DNA of 64,000 bases from CAZRCZ01 sp964598765 (GCA_964598765.1 CAZRCZ010000009.1:62001-126000); one strand, 5' to 3'. Positions 36,303 to 45,348 are shown, numbered from the stretch's first letter. Numbers and translations are program-made. Notes: a model not told the origin generated them from the sequence alone.

Positions 36303-37196
36303 ATGTTCGGGATTCAAAAAGTCAAAGACGCCGCAGGGTGGATTCGGCATCCGGATCAAACCTTGTTGCGGATCGAGGCGCGCTGGGTTTTGAAATGGTT
36401 TGTAAGGTATCCGGGAATTTTGTGGCTTTTCGTCTATGTCCTAGCGGATATGCTCATTTTCTATCAGGATGAAATTTGCTCCCGCGTCTTCGGTGCGTCG
36501 TTCACCACCGTGTATCCCGTGGCATCGCTTTACTTCCTCAACAAAGTTGGCTTTTGGGCTTATTTCGTTCAAAGGAGAGTCGGAAGATTTTTCAGCCCGG
36601 AGCATTTGTCGGAATTGGCCGTGGCACCCTGTGAAAGTCGGGTGCTCTGGCCCGCGCTTTGCCTCGCTCCGGCTTTGGGTCTGTTCATCTTGATCTCGGT
36701 GGATATCGCCGGTTTCTTTGCGCTTGACGCCATGACCAACGGTTGGATCTGTGATCCGGCATTGGGATCACGGAGTTTTTTGCAATGGGTTATTTCATTC
36801 TTGGGAGCCGTCATCTTGGTTGGAATAATTGCTGTTTCCATATTTGGTCTTTCTTGGTATGTGACCGTTTACGCCGTGTCAAAATCCATGCCGAGTTTGG
36901 GGTCAATTCGGCTGATTTGGCATGGATTTGTGGGGTATCTCAGGTTCACACTTGTGGTTGGCCTTGCTCCGTCCCTCGGCCTCTCAGTGTTTCCTGTCTT
37001 GATGCCGCGTCTATCTCCCCACGTTGGTCCCGGAATCTTTCTATTCTTTATTTCACTCGCGTTGTTTATCTCTTGGGTCACGGGGGGAAAAATGCTAAAC
37101 GACGGAATTTGGCTCTTGAGAAAAGAAATGACGCCCGAAAAATTGTGGCACCGGCTGGAAGCCGAATCCGAGCGGCGTTCCGCCGAGCGCGCGTGA
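36303..37196 (+). CDS. Six-helix membrane protein of unknown function
   Basis: 297 aa from ATG 36303. I do not recognise the family. About six hydrophobic segments: WFVRYPGILWLFVYVLADML, a weaker one near VYPVASLYFLNKVGFWAYF, ALCLAPALGLFILISVDIAG, VISFLGAVILVGIIAVSIFG, FTLVVGLAPSLGLSVFPVLM and IFLFFISLALFISWVTGG. The cytoplasmic C-terminus is charged. Its shape recalls Yip1-type or ABC-2 membrane subunits, but no motif proves it. Single gene, flanked by inverted repeat fragments. Confidence 0.6.
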   Translation: MFGIQKVKDAAGWIRHPDQTLLRIEARWVLKWFVRYPGILWLFVYVLADMLIFYQDEICSRVFGASFTTVYPVASLYFLNKVGFWAYFVQRRVGRFFSPEHLSELAVAPCESRVLWPALCLAPALGLFILISVDIAGFFALDAMTNGWICDPALGSRSFLQWVISFLGAVILVGIIAVSIFGLSWYVTVYAVSKSMPSLGSIRLIWHGFVGYLRFTLVVGLAPSLGLSVFPVLMPRLSPHVGPGIFLFFISLALFISWVTGGKMLNDGIWLLRKEMTPEKLWHRLEAESERRSAERA

Positions 37197-37337
37197 TCGG
37201 TCTTTCTCTTCCGCTCCTTGACGACTCACCCTCTTCATCCTGTCCATCCTGCTCATCCCCGTTCAAAGTCATGGCGTTCTCTCCCGCTTCCGGTTATTTT
37301 ATCGTCTAATCGAACCTCGGAATCTCAGGAGCCAACC

Positions 37338-38135
37338 ATGACCACGTCCGCCGCCGTTCAGACCGAACCCGAAGTCCTCGTCACAATGAAGGACCGGATC
37401 AAAACGATCACGATCAATCGCCCGCACAAGAAAAACGCGCTCACGCATCAAGTCGAGGAATTGGTCCGCAACGCGGTCCTCGAAAGCGCGACGGACGACA
37501 GCCGCGTGACGATCCTGACGGGCGCGGGGGGCGATTTCAGCGCGGGGGCCGATCTCGGAACTCCGGGGGGCAAAACCTACGACGTGACGGTTCATCTAAA
37601 GGAGGACGTCCATCCGATCGTCTCGGCGATCCGCGACTGCAACAAGCCGTTCATCGCCAAGGTGCGCGGAAATTGCGTCGGTGTCGGGTGCAATTTCGCG
37701 CTGGCCTGCGACATGATTTTCGCTTCCGAGGACGCGCGATTCAGCCAGATTTTCGTCCGCGTCGGGTTGGCGACCGACGGCGGCGGCGCGTATCACATGG
37801 TCCGCGCGATGGGCTGGCCGAAAGCCTATGAACTCATCACGACCGGCGCGATGATTTCCTCCGCCGACGCCGAACGGCTTGGGCTGATTAACCGCGTTTG
37901 CAAGGATTCCGAACTGGACGAAACGGTCGAGAAGATCGCGCATCAACTTGCCACGGGCGCTTACGTTTCCGTTCAGCGATGCAAAGCCAACCTGCGCGAG
38001 GCAATGGACGGCACGCTCCAAAGCACGCTCGACTTCGAGGCCGAAAGCCAAGGTTATTGTTTCCGCTCCAAGGATTTCGCCGAAGGGGTCATGGCGTTTC
38101 TGCAGAAGCGGAAGCCAGTGTACAAGGGAGAATAA
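37338..38135 (+). CDS. Enoyl-CoA hydratase/isomerase family protein
   Basis: 265-aa crotonase fold. TINRPHKKNALT, the first oxyanion loop FSAGADLGT, the second VGVGCNFALACDMIFASEDARFSQIFVRVGLATDGGG, and the C-terminal FRSKDFAEGVMAFLQKRKP. Of the two catalytic Glu of hydratases, the first position reads NCVGVGCNF and the second reads ATDGGG (Asp), so it may be an isomerase or another crotonase rather than a true hydratase. AGGAG (37327-37331) precedes ATG 37338. No other beta-oxidation genes are nearby. Confidence 0.9.
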   Translation: MTTSAAVQTEPEVLVTMKDRIKTITINRPHKKNALTHQVEELVRNAVLESATDDSRVTILTGAGGDFSAGADLGTPGGKTYDVTVHLKEDVHPIVSAIRDCNKPFIAKVRGNCVGVGCNFALACDMIFASEDARFSQIFVRVGLATDGGGAYHMVRAMGWPKAYELITTGAMISSADAERLGLINRVCKDSELDETVEKIAHQLATGAYVSVQRCKANLREAMDGTLQSTLDFEAESQGYCFRSKDFAEGVMAFLQKRKPVYKGE

Positions 38136-38183
38136 TAAAGGTCTCTTGGGCAAAGGCAACCGATGACACACATCTTTTGACCC

Positions 38184-38540
38184 ATGAAACCCCGCTCCAA
38201 GATTGCTTTGCAAATCGTTTTTGCTCCAATCATTGCTCTGGTCGTATTATGCTGTTTTATTGGGTCTTCCGAAAAAAAGCGACCCTCGATAGAAACCTTA
38301 CGCAGTGATTTTCTCAGGCGTGTCTCAGTGGGAATGAGCAAGGCGGATGTCGAGAACTACCTGCGAAGCTCGACTCTGACCTACGGCTGGGATGAAAAAG
38401 ACCGAAATTACGGAGTCGTGATTCGTCCCAAGATGTCTTGGTTTACGCTGGTAGAGAAAAGTTATCAAATTGTCGTTCAATTCGATCTTCGAGAGAAGGT
38501 CTCGGATATTTCCGTTCGGGAAGTATTAACGGGTCCCTGA
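38184..38540 (+). CDS. Small membrane-anchored BamE/SmpA-like protein
   Basis: 118 aa. One hydrophobic helix (IVFAPIIALVVLCCF), with a Cys pair that could be a lipobox, then a small domain with VSVGMSKADVENYLR and a C-terminal strand KVSDISVREV. That order (helix with G-M-S/T-x-x-x-V, then a beta-sheet) is the SmpA/OmlA (BamE) pattern. Weak match; function unknown. Confidence 0.55.
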   Translation: MKPRSKIALQIVFAPIIALVVLCCFIGSSEKKRPSIETLRSDFLRRVSVGMSKADVENYLRSSTLTYGWDEKDRNYGVVIRPKMSWFTLVEKSYQIVVQFDLREKVSDISVREVLTGP

Positions 38541-38555
38541 AAAAGACTTGCCGAC

Positions 38556-38963
38556 TTACCCGGCTTGGTTGTCTTCGGGACCCGATGGCAGGCGCGACAA
38601 AATGAAATCCTTCACGCTGAGCGCCGAAGCGATCGCCTCCTGCGCCGATTCGGCAGTGGGCCAGAAATCCGCGTCATAGCGCAATTCCACCGCATAGGGC
38701 GTCAATGGCACAACGAGCGAATGAAGCGATTTGAAGGCGGGATCGAGCGTCGCGCAGAGTTCAACCAATTTGGCAAGATTATGCGAGAACGGAAAATCAA
38801 CACTCCACTCAGTCAAAAATGCCTTCAGATATTTCTCAGCGGCTTGTTGCGCGTGAAAACAGGCGGCATCCATCGCTCCGGCCGTTAGCGAAGCCTGCAT
38901 GGCGAGGCAATCGCCCCCGGCCTTCCGCAGGTATCCCCGCACCAAATCAGCTTTTTCTTTCAT
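38556..38963 (-). CDS. HEPN-domain protein (putative toxin of HEPN/MNT pair)
   Basis: 135-aa four-helix HEPN protein: FHAQQAAEKYLKAFL and HNLAKLVELCATLDP are the classic helices. The RX4-6H ribonuclease motif of HepT toxins is not visible, so it belongs to the other HEPN branch and may not be a nuclease. ATG 38963 lies inside the end of the MNT gene (17-nt overlap). Confidence 0.85.
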   Translation of the reverse strand: MKEKADLVRGYLRKAGGDCLAMQASLTAGAMDAACFHAQQAAEKYLKAFLTEWSVDFPFSHNLAKLVELCATLDPAFKSLHSLVVPLTPYAVELRYDADFWPTAESAQEAIASALSVKDFILSRLPSGPEDNQAG

Positions 38964-39273
38964 AGAGGGGAACACCCTCGCGCAAAGCCCGCGTGACAAA
39001 AGCTTGAGGAACCTGACTCCACTCCCGAACCTCCGAAGGGGTATAGACCACAATCTCAACCTCGGCGGGCAAGTCGGACAGCAAGGCGAAAAGCGGAGCC
39101 GAGCGTTGATAGCGCGGTTTGTCCGATTCTTGAATGATGAGAAGATCGTAATCGCTCGAGGCCCGGGCATCGCCCCGCGCCCGACTGCCGAAAAGGACAA
39201 TTTTGTCGGGTCGCGCGATTCGAACCACACGTCGAACGATTTCCTCTATCAGGTCTGTGGACGTTTGAATCAT
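38947..39273 (-). CDS. MNT-type minimal nucleotidyltransferase (antitoxin-like)
   Basis: 108 aa. Pol-beta-like core FGSRARGDARASSDYDLLII gives the GSx10DxD metal-binding motif; a third acidic residue is in EVEIVVY. In HepT-MntA systems this enzyme AMPylates the HEPN partner. AAGGAG sits four bases before the ATG. Upstream gene of the pair, divergent from thrS. Confidence 0.9.
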   Translation of the reverse strand: MIQTSTDLIEEIVRRVVRIARPDKIVLFGSRARGDARASSDYDLLIIQESDKPRYQRSAPLFALLSDLPAEVEIVVYTPSEVREWSQVPQAFVTRALREGVPLYERKS

Positions 39274-39424
39274 AACGCTCCTTGATCATTGCACACCTCT
39301 TGACGACTTCTCAATACCGTGTGCGGATTGATTCTCCTCCCGCCAATCTTTTCCCGCGCTGGAATCTCGACATTCCCCGCGCTATCGTAATACGATGCGT
39401 GGCCTTAAGAATCAGGAAGACGAC

Positions 39425-41365
39425 ATGACCATCACCCTCACACTCCCCGACGGAAGCCAGAAGACCTGCGAATCGGGCGCGACGGCGCTGGAGGTCGCCA
39501 AGGGCATCGGTCCGCGATTGGCGCAGGCGGCCATCGGAGCCAAGGTTAACGGCGCGATGTGCGATCTGAACCGTCCGATCACCCGCGACGCGACGCTCGA
39601 AATCATCACCGCCCGCGCCGACAATCCCGACGCGCTTTATTTTCTGCGCCACTCGACCGCGCACGTCATGGCGGAGGCGATCCAGAAACTCTGGCCCAAC
39701 ACCGGCCTCGCCTACGGACCGCCGGTGGACAACGGATTTTATTACGACATGGATTGCCCCCATGCGATCCGCGAGGAGGATTTTCCGGCGATTGAGGCGG
39801 AAATGGCGAAGATCGTCGCGGAAAATCGTCCGTTCACGCGCTACGAAATGACCCGCGACGAAGCGCTTGGCAAACTCAAGGACGACCTCTACAAGACCGA
39901 CAACGTCAACCGCGCCGAAGGGGACGTGATGAGTTTCTACGCCACAGGCGAGCCGGGGAAAAATTGGGAGGACCTTTGCAGAGGACCGCACATCCCCTCG
40001 ACGGGGCGGATCGGCGCCTTCAAGATCACGTCGGTCGCCGGAGCGTATTGGCACGGCGACGCCTCCAGCAGACAGCTTCAGCGCATCTATGGCACGGCAT
40101 TTTTCAGCAAGAAGGAACTCGATCAACATCTCGCGCAGATCGAAGAGGCGAAAAAACGCGATCACCGCGTGATCGGCAAGCAACTGGGACTCTTCACCAT
40201 CAATCCGCTCGTCGGAAGCGGGCTGATTCTTTGGATGCCGAAAGGGGCGATCCTCCGCACGGTCCTTCAAAACTTCATGCAAGAGGAACTCGTCAAGCGC
40301 GGCTACGATCCGGTCTATACGCCGCACATCGGCAACATCGAACTCTACAAAACGAGCGGGCATTACCCCTATTACTCCGACTCGCAATATCCGCCGATTC
40401 AGATGCGCGACGAGGACACGCAGTATTTGCTGAAACCGATGAACTGCCCGCATCACATCATGATTTACGCCGCCGAACCGCGCAGTTACCGTAACCTACC
40501 GGTGCGCCTCGCGGAGTTTGGGACGGTTTATCGCTTTGAGCAATCGGGCGAGCTGAACGGCATGACGCGCGTGCGGGGATTCACGCAGGATGACGCGCAT
40601 TTGTTCGTCACGCCGGAGCAGGTCGAGGAGGAATTCCGCTCGACGATCGAATTGGTCGCGCACGTTTTCCGCACGCTGAAGTTCGACGATTTCGAGGTGC
40701 GGCTTTCGCTTCACGATCCGAACAGCGACAAATTCGCGGGGGATCCGACGGTCTGGATGAAAGCGGAGGAAATCCTGCGGCGCGTCATGACCGAAATCAA
40801 ATTTCCGTTCATCGAGGCCAAGGGGGAGGCGGCGTTCTACGGTCCTAAGGTGGATTTCATCGTCAAGGATTGCATCGGGCGAAAATGGCAATTGGGAACG
40901 GTCCAGCTTGACTACGTTCTGCCGGAGCGGTTCAAGCTGGAATATATCGGCGCGGACAACAAGCCGCATCGGCCGGTGATGATTCATCGCGCGCCGTTCG
41001 GATCATTCGAGCGGTTCACGGGAGTTTTGATCGAGCATTTCGCGGGGAATTTTCCGCTCTGGCTCGCGCCCGTTCAGGTGGCGATTTTACCGATCACGTC
41101 GGATCAAAACGAATACGCCCGCGCGATCGCGGCTCAACTCAAGACCGCCGGATTGCGTCCGGCGATTGACGAAACAAGCGAGAAGATCGGCAGAAAAATC
41201 CGCGAGGCCGAAACGCAAAAAATTCCGGCGATGTTTGTCATCGGAAAAAAGGAGGCCGAAGCGCAGTCGGTCGCCTTGCGCCGTCATGGCAAGGGAGATC
41301 AGGGTGTCGTGCCGATCGAGTCCGCGATTGAGGGTCTTGCGGCCGAGGTTGCGTCACGTCGGTGA
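39425..41365 (+). CDS. thrS: Threonyl-tRNA synthetase
   Basis: 646 aa: TGS domain (1-62), tRNA-editing SAD domain (about 65-225, with HSTAHVMAEAIQ and the GPHIPSTG region), class II core (about 240-535: MNCPHHIMIY with zinc ligands, EFGTVYRFEQSGELNGMTRVRGFTQDDAH, MIHRAPFGSFERFTGVLIEH) and anticodon domain (540-646). AGGAAG (39414-39419) places the start at ATG 39425; an ATG at 39395 has no such signal. It sits between a HEPN/MNT pair and a HicAB pair. Confidence 0.97.
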   Translation: MTITLTLPDGSQKTCESGATALEVAKGIGPRLAQAAIGAKVNGAMCDLNRPITRDATLEIITARADNPDALYFLRHSTAHVMAEAIQKLWPNTGLAYGPPVDNGFYYDMDCPHAIREEDFPAIEAEMAKIVAENRPFTRYEMTRDEALGKLKDDLYKTDNVNRAEGDVMSFYATGEPGKNWEDLCRGPHIPSTGRIGAFKITSVAGAYWHGDASSRQLQRIYGTAFFSKKELDQHLAQIEEAKKRDHRVIGKQLGLFTINPLVGSGLILWMPKGAILRTVLQNFMQEELVKRGYDPVYTPHIGNIELYKTSGHYPYYSDSQYPPIQMRDEDTQYLLKPMNCPHHIMIYAAEPRSYRNLPVRLAEFGTVYRFEQSGELNGMTRVRGFTQDDAHLFVTPEQVEEEFRSTIELVAHVFRTLKFDDFEVRLSLHDPNSDKFAGDPTVWMKAEEILRRVMTEIKFPFIEAKGEAAFYGPKVDFIVKDCIGRKWQLGTVQLDYVLPERFKLEYIGADNKPHRPVMIHRAPFGSFERFTGVLIEHFAGNFPLWLAPVQVAILPITSDQNEYARAIAAQLKTAGLRPAIDETSEKIGRKIREAETQKIPAMFVIGKKEAEAQSVALRRHGKGDQGVVPIESAIEGLAAEVASRR

Positions 41366-41389
41366 AACGCTCCAACCGGAATTCTCCCC

Positions 41390-41656
41390 ATGAGCCGACG
41401 GAAGAAAGTTCTGAAGGATGCGTTGCGTGGAGCTTCGGATGTCAACATTCGTTTTGAGGAATTGCGGCAGTTGTTGCTATACTTGGGTTTTGGAGAGCGC
41501 ATCAAGGGAAGTCACCATATTTTTTGGCTTCCGAGATTCGCTGAAATCTTGAATTTGCAACCGCTACAGGACGGAAAAGCAAAGGCTTATCAGGTTAAGC
41601 AGGTTTGGAATTTGATCCTCGAATACAGGCTCGGAGGCGAAGATGCTGAAATATGA
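41390..41656 (+). CDS. HicA-family toxin (second locus)
   Basis: 88 aa, YcfA-like: FEELRQLLLYLGFGERIKGSHHIFWLPRFAEILNLQPLQDGKAKAYQVKQVWNLI (family order kept; GSHHIF carries the catalytic His). Longer and more divergent than HicA at 16873. It is placed before its antitoxin gene, the opposite order to the first locus, and only 24 nt after thrS, so it may be read from the thrS transcript. Confidence 0.8.
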   Translation: MSRRKKVLKDALRGASDVNIRFEELRQLLLYLGFGERIKGSHHIFWLPRFAEILNLQPLQDGKAKAYQVKQVWNLILEYRLGGEDAEI

Positions 41657-41852
41657 AGTCATCATTTATTGGAGCGAAACCGACCGGGCATTTCTCGCCG
41701 TGATTCCCGAATTGCCCGGTTGCATGGCCGATGGCTCAACGACGTCCAAAGCCTTGGCAAATGTCGAAGTGATCGCCAAGGAGTGGGTCGAAACCGCCAA
41801 GGTATTAGGACGCCCCATCCCCGTACCCAAAGGGCGATTGATCTTCGCCTGA
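41643..41852 (+). CDS. HicB-family antitoxin (second locus)
   Basis: 69 aa, HicB-like fold: YEVIIYWSETDRAFLAVIPELPGCMADGST, ALANVEVIAKEWVETAKVLGRPIPVPKGRL. No DNA-binding tail. Overlaps hicA by 14 nt. Confidence 0.87.
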   Translation: MLKYEVIIYWSETDRAFLAVIPELPGCMADGSTTSKALANVEVIAKEWVETAKVLGRPIPVPKGRLIFA

Positions 41853-41909
41853 CGGATTCAGTTGCCTTCACACGAACTCACCCCCGAACCCGAAAAGGCC
41901 CCCTTCGTC

Positions 41910-42683
41910 ATGGGGATGCCGATGAAAATCGGCGTCATGGGAGGCGCGACGAATCATTTTGAGCAGGCCCATCTCGACAAAGCCTTCCAGCTCGGCGAAG
42001 CCATTGCCAAGCGAGGAGCCATCATGGTCACCGGCGGTTGTCCGGGGCTTCCGCTCGCGGCGGCTCACGGCGCGTGGACGCACAACGGCTACGTGATCGG
42101 GATTTCGCCCGGCTTGAGCCTCGAAGAGCACGTCAACAAATATGAATCGCCGACGCAATTCCATAACGTCCTGATTTACACCGGTAGCGGATTGATGGGA
42201 CGCGAGGTCGTCAATATCCGCAGTTCCGACATCGTCGTCATCATTGGCGGCAGAAGCGGGACGCTCGGCGAACTTGCCATCGCCTACGACGAGGGGAAAT
42301 TGATCGGCGTGCTCAAAGGCACGGGCGGCATCAGCGACATGGTGAAGGATATTTTGAAGGCGTGCGAAAAAGACACCGGCGCGCGCGTCGTTTATTCGGA
42401 AAATCCTGAGCAACTCATCGAGGAAGTGCTTCGAGCTTATAAGGAGACCCACTATCATCGTCCCTCCTACTTCTCCGAGAAAGGAAGCGCGTGGGGCGTA
42501 CCCCATTCTCCGAAGCCGGGCATGGAACGCGATTTGGTTTGCGGCATGTGGATCGAGCCGGCGACCGCCGTGGATGAGCGGAAGCTTGAAGGCGTCCGCT
42601 ATATTTTCTGCTCGACGGCGTGCGCGCGGACGTTCGACGCCGATCCGAAAAAATACATCGCGCGCAATCAAGCCAATGGCTGA
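41910..42683 (+). CDS. LOG-family protein fused to a YHS-like domain
   Basis: About 257 aa. Residues 1-170 are a Rossmann-like LOG/TIGR00725 domain: KIGVMGGATNH, IMVTGGCPGLPLAAA, VVIIGGRSGTLGELAIAYD (the PGGxGTxxE box reads GGRSGTLGE). LOG enzymes are nucleotide phosphoribohydrolases or molybdenum-cofactor-carrier-like binders. The last 55 residues, RDLVCGMWIEPATA...YIFCSTACARTFDADPKKYI, form a YHS metal-binding domain. Combination suggests metal- or cofactor-linked nucleotide binding. Start ATG 41910; TTG 41862 is possible. The stop overlaps the next ATG by 8 nt. Confidence 0.8.
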   Translation: MGMPMKIGVMGGATNHFEQAHLDKAFQLGEAIAKRGAIMVTGGCPGLPLAAAHGAWTHNGYVIGISPGLSLEEHVNKYESPTQFHNVLIYTGSGLMGREVVNIRSSDIVVIIGGRSGTLGELAIAYDEGKLIGVLKGTGGISDMVKDILKACEKDTGARVVYSENPEQLIEEVLRAYKETHYHRPSYFSEKGSAWGVPHSPKPGMERDLVCGMWIEPATAVDERKLEGVRYIFCSTACARTFDADPKKYIARNQANG

Positions 42684-44070
42684 TCCGCGCGCTTCCCTCC
42701 GTTTTTGCGGCGGCGCGGGAACCGTCACAGGCTCGAAGTATCTGATCGAATATGACGGACGAAAAATTCTGCTTGAGGCGGGCTTGTTCCAAGGTCTCAA
42801 GTCCCTGCGCCTGCGAAACTGGTCCGACCCGCCGTTCGATCCCGCGCAAATTTCGGCGGTGGTTCTCAGCCACGCGCATCTGGATCACTCCGGTTATCTT
42901 CCGTTGCTCGTTCGCAAGGGATTCCGAGGCAAAATTTATTGCACCTCGGCAACAGCGGACCTTTTGGGCATCTTGCTCCCCGATTCCGCGCATCTGTTGG
43001 AGGAAGAAGCCGAGTGGGCCAACCGCAAGGGCTACTCCAAACACAAACCCGCCCTGCCCCTTTACTCGATGGCCGATGTCGAACCGACGCTCAAGCTTTT
43101 GCAATCGCGTCCTTTTCACGAATCCTTCGAGGTTGAGAGCGGACTCTCGGCCACGTTCAATCGCGCCGGACACATCTTGGGTTCGGCGACGGTGGAACTC
43201 CAATGCCGGCGTTCCGATCCGTTTCGGATTGTCTTCTCCGGCGACTTGGGGCGATGGGATCGCCCAATTTTGCGCGATCCTGAATTCGTTGCCAAAGCAG
43301 ACCTTCTCTTGCTGGAATCCACCTACGGCGACCGCGTTCACCCAACCAACACCGATGAGGAATTAGCGCAAGTCATCCGGGAATCGGCGGCCAAGGGAGG
43401 CGCTCTGATTATACCGGCGTTCGCGGTCGGTCGCGCTCAGGAATTGATTTGGTGGATTCGGCAATTAGAGGATCAGGATCGAATCCCCGCCCTTCCCGTT
43501 TACATGGACAGTCCCATGGCCATCGCCGCGTCGGAAATCTATCGCCGCCATCCCGAAGAGCACGACCTCGACATGCGAGCCTTGATCGTTCAACATCGCA
43601 ATCCCTTGGCCACGCGGCGATTTGCGCTGATCCGAACACCCGACGAATCCAAAGCGCTCAACGACGTCATCGGGCCGATGATCATCATTGCGGCGAGCGG
43701 CATGGCGACTGGAGGCCGGGTGCTTCACCACCTTCGTTGGCGGCTACCCGATCATCGGACCACGGTCTTGCTTGTCGGCTATCAGGCGGCGGGAACGCGC
43801 GGCCGGTCGTTGCAGGACGGAGCCAAGACGCTTCGGATGCACGGTCAGGAGGTTCCGGTGAAGGCAAAGATTGAGAAACTCGCAGGTTTGTCGGCACATG
43901 CCGACCGCGACGAAATTCTTCGATGGCTTGGAGGATTCAAGACCGCGCCCAAACAAGTCTATCTCGTCCACGGTGAGCCTCGGGTGGCTCATCATTTGAG
44001 CGGTGTCATTCAATCCCGCTTGGGTTGGAATGTCCGGATCGCGGAGGATCGAGAAAACATTCAATTTTGA
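42676..44070 (+). CDS. Beta-CASP metallo-beta-lactamase RNA nuclease-like protein
   Basis: 464 aa. Metallo-beta-lactamase ligands: LSHAHLDHSGYLP (HxHxDH), GHILGSATVEL, FSGDLG. Beta-CASP domain: STYGDR, AFAVGRAQEL, and the C-terminal SAHADRDEILRWL, VYLVHGEP motifs. This is the Ysh1/CPSF73-like prokaryotic branch (YSH1/TTHA0252), an endo-/exoribonuclease. Translationally coupled to the LOG-YHS gene (8-nt overlap). Confidence 0.93.
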   Translation: MADPRASLRFCGGAGTVTGSKYLIEYDGRKILLEAGLFQGLKSLRLRNWSDPPFDPAQISAVVLSHAHLDHSGYLPLLVRKGFRGKIYCTSATADLLGILLPDSAHLLEEEAEWANRKGYSKHKPALPLYSMADVEPTLKLLQSRPFHESFEVESGLSATFNRAGHILGSATVELQCRRSDPFRIVFSGDLGRWDRPILRDPEFVAKADLLLLESTYGDRVHPTNTDEELAQVIRESAAKGGALIIPAFAVGRAQELIWWIRQLEDQDRIPALPVYMDSPMAIAASEIYRRHPEEHDLDMRALIVQHRNPLATRRFALIRTPDESKALNDVIGPMIIIAASGMATGGRVLHHLRWRLPDHRTTVLLVGYQAAGTRGRSLQDGAKTLRMHGQEVPVKAKIEKLAGLSAHADRDEILRWLGGFKTAPKQVYLVHGEPRVAHHLSGVIQSRLGWNVRIAEDRENIQF

Positions 44071-44124
44071 AATCTGGTCGAGCGAAAAAAGCGCGATTGC
44101 AAAATGTCATTGGGAAAAAGGGTT

Positions 44125-44841
44125 CTACTCCGATTCAATTTTGTCCTCCTTCCCCGTCATCGGGGCGCGCCGGACGGACAACGCGATCCCCAATTGCCCC
44201 GCCCAATAGGTGAGCATGATGAGGAAGCGGGCGAAAGGAAACGCGCCGTGGAATTTTTCAAGGGCGATCAACGTGTCGGAAAGGATGAAACTGATGGCTC
44301 CGCAAAGCGCGCTCCAATGCGCCTTGGGGCTTTCCCCCGGATGGCCGATCCTCGCGGCGGCCCGCCAACCCATGGTGAGAATCACGCCGACATAAACGAT
44401 AACGGGAAGGCGCAATTCCCCCAAATTAGGCCAAAGAAATCCCAGCATCCCCATCCCATACGCGAGAAAGGGTATCAGTCGAATAGACTGGAGACTGACC
44501 TTTCCCGATGCCCCTCGATTTGAGAATGCGGCGATGTAGCAGAGATGCGCCAATAAGAATGATCCCAAGCCGAAAATGAATAAGTCTCTCGGCAACATGA
44601 GAAAAACATCCCCCGCGAGGGAAAAGACAAATCCGACGGCAATCGCGCGGCGGTAAAAATCGGGAACCGGGGACCAAACCCGCAGGAGAACGATGAGGCA
44701 AAGGACGGGAATCGGCTTGCCGATCCACATGAGCCAGTCGTTGCTGATGGCGGAACCGAGGAAATAAACAAGCGCGGAGATCAGGGCGATCAGAAGCCAA
44801 GGCAAGGCGTTTCCGGAGGCGAATTTTCCCGATTGGTTCAT
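44125..44841 (-). CDS. Lysoplasmalogenase-like (YhhN/TMEM86) membrane protein
   Basis: 238 aa, eight hydrophobic helices; KPIPVLCLIVLL, SLAGDVFLML, FGLGSFLLAHLCYIAAF and GAISFILSDTLIALEKF are conserved YhhN stretches with the catalytic-site Asp residues. Known members cleave the vinyl-ether bond of lysoplasmalogens. Convergent with the beta-CASP gene. Confidence 0.88.
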   Translation of the reverse strand: MNQSGKFASGNALPWLLIALISALVYFLGSAISNDWLMWIGKPIPVLCLIVLLRVWSPVPDFYRRAIAVGFVFSLAGDVFLMLPRDLFIFGLGSFLLAHLCYIAAFSNRGASGKVSLQSIRLIPFLAYGMGMLGFLWPNLGELRLPVIVYVGVILTMGWRAAARIGHPGESPKAHWSALCGAISFILSDTLIALEKFHGAFPFARFLIMLTYWAGQLGIALSVRRAPMTGKEDKIESE

Positions 44842-44883
44842 TGATGGATTTTCCGTTTTCCTCGCCGGACCTCAAGCGTTAAA

Positions 44884-45282
44884 ATGCCGTGCATGGAAGA
44901 CCCGGCCAAACGCCTTCATCAACTTGCCGAGGAATTGCACATCCCCCGGACGCGGCGGCATATATTTCTTTGTTGCGACCAGACCAAGCCGAAATGCTCC
45001 GAAAAGGAGCGGTCGCTGGAAGCGTGGAATTACCTCAAGGGGAGACTCAAGGAGTTGGGATTGGTCGGGCAAGGTGGAATTTACCGGACCAAGGCCAATT
45101 GCCTGCAGATTTGCGAGGGGGGACCGATTGCCGTCGTTTATCCCGAGGGGACATGGTATCGCGCCTGCGATCCCCCCGTTTTGGAGCGGATCATTCAGGA
45201 GCACCTGATCGGAGGAAAGATCGTCGAGGAGTATTTGATCTTGAGGCATGGATTGACGGGGGGGGATGCCTGTTCTTCATGA
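44884..45282 (+). CDS. Thioredoxin-like [2Fe-2S] ferredoxin
   Basis: 132 aa. Four conserved Cys: LCCDQTKPKC (Cys30 or 31, and 38) and ANCLQIC (73, 77), the Cx(7-8)C...Cx3C set of thioredoxin-like ferredoxins (NuoE-like, (2Fe-2S) ferredoxin). GPIAVVYPEGTWYRAC, then a helical tail. Electron-transfer role; redox partner unknown. ATG 44884, with an ATG three codons later as alternative. Confidence 0.85.
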   Translation: MPCMEDPAKRLHQLAEELHIPRTRRHIFLCCDQTKPKCSEKERSLEAWNYLKGRLKELGLVGQGGIYRTKANCLQICEGGPIAVVYPEGTWYRACDPPVLERIIQEHLIGGKIVEEYLILRHGLTGGDACSS

Positions 45283-45348
45283 AGCGTCCGAGGATTTGAT
45301 CCGCCGCTGTTTGTCTTCCCCGCCTTTGCATTTTGAAGCCGGTGATCA

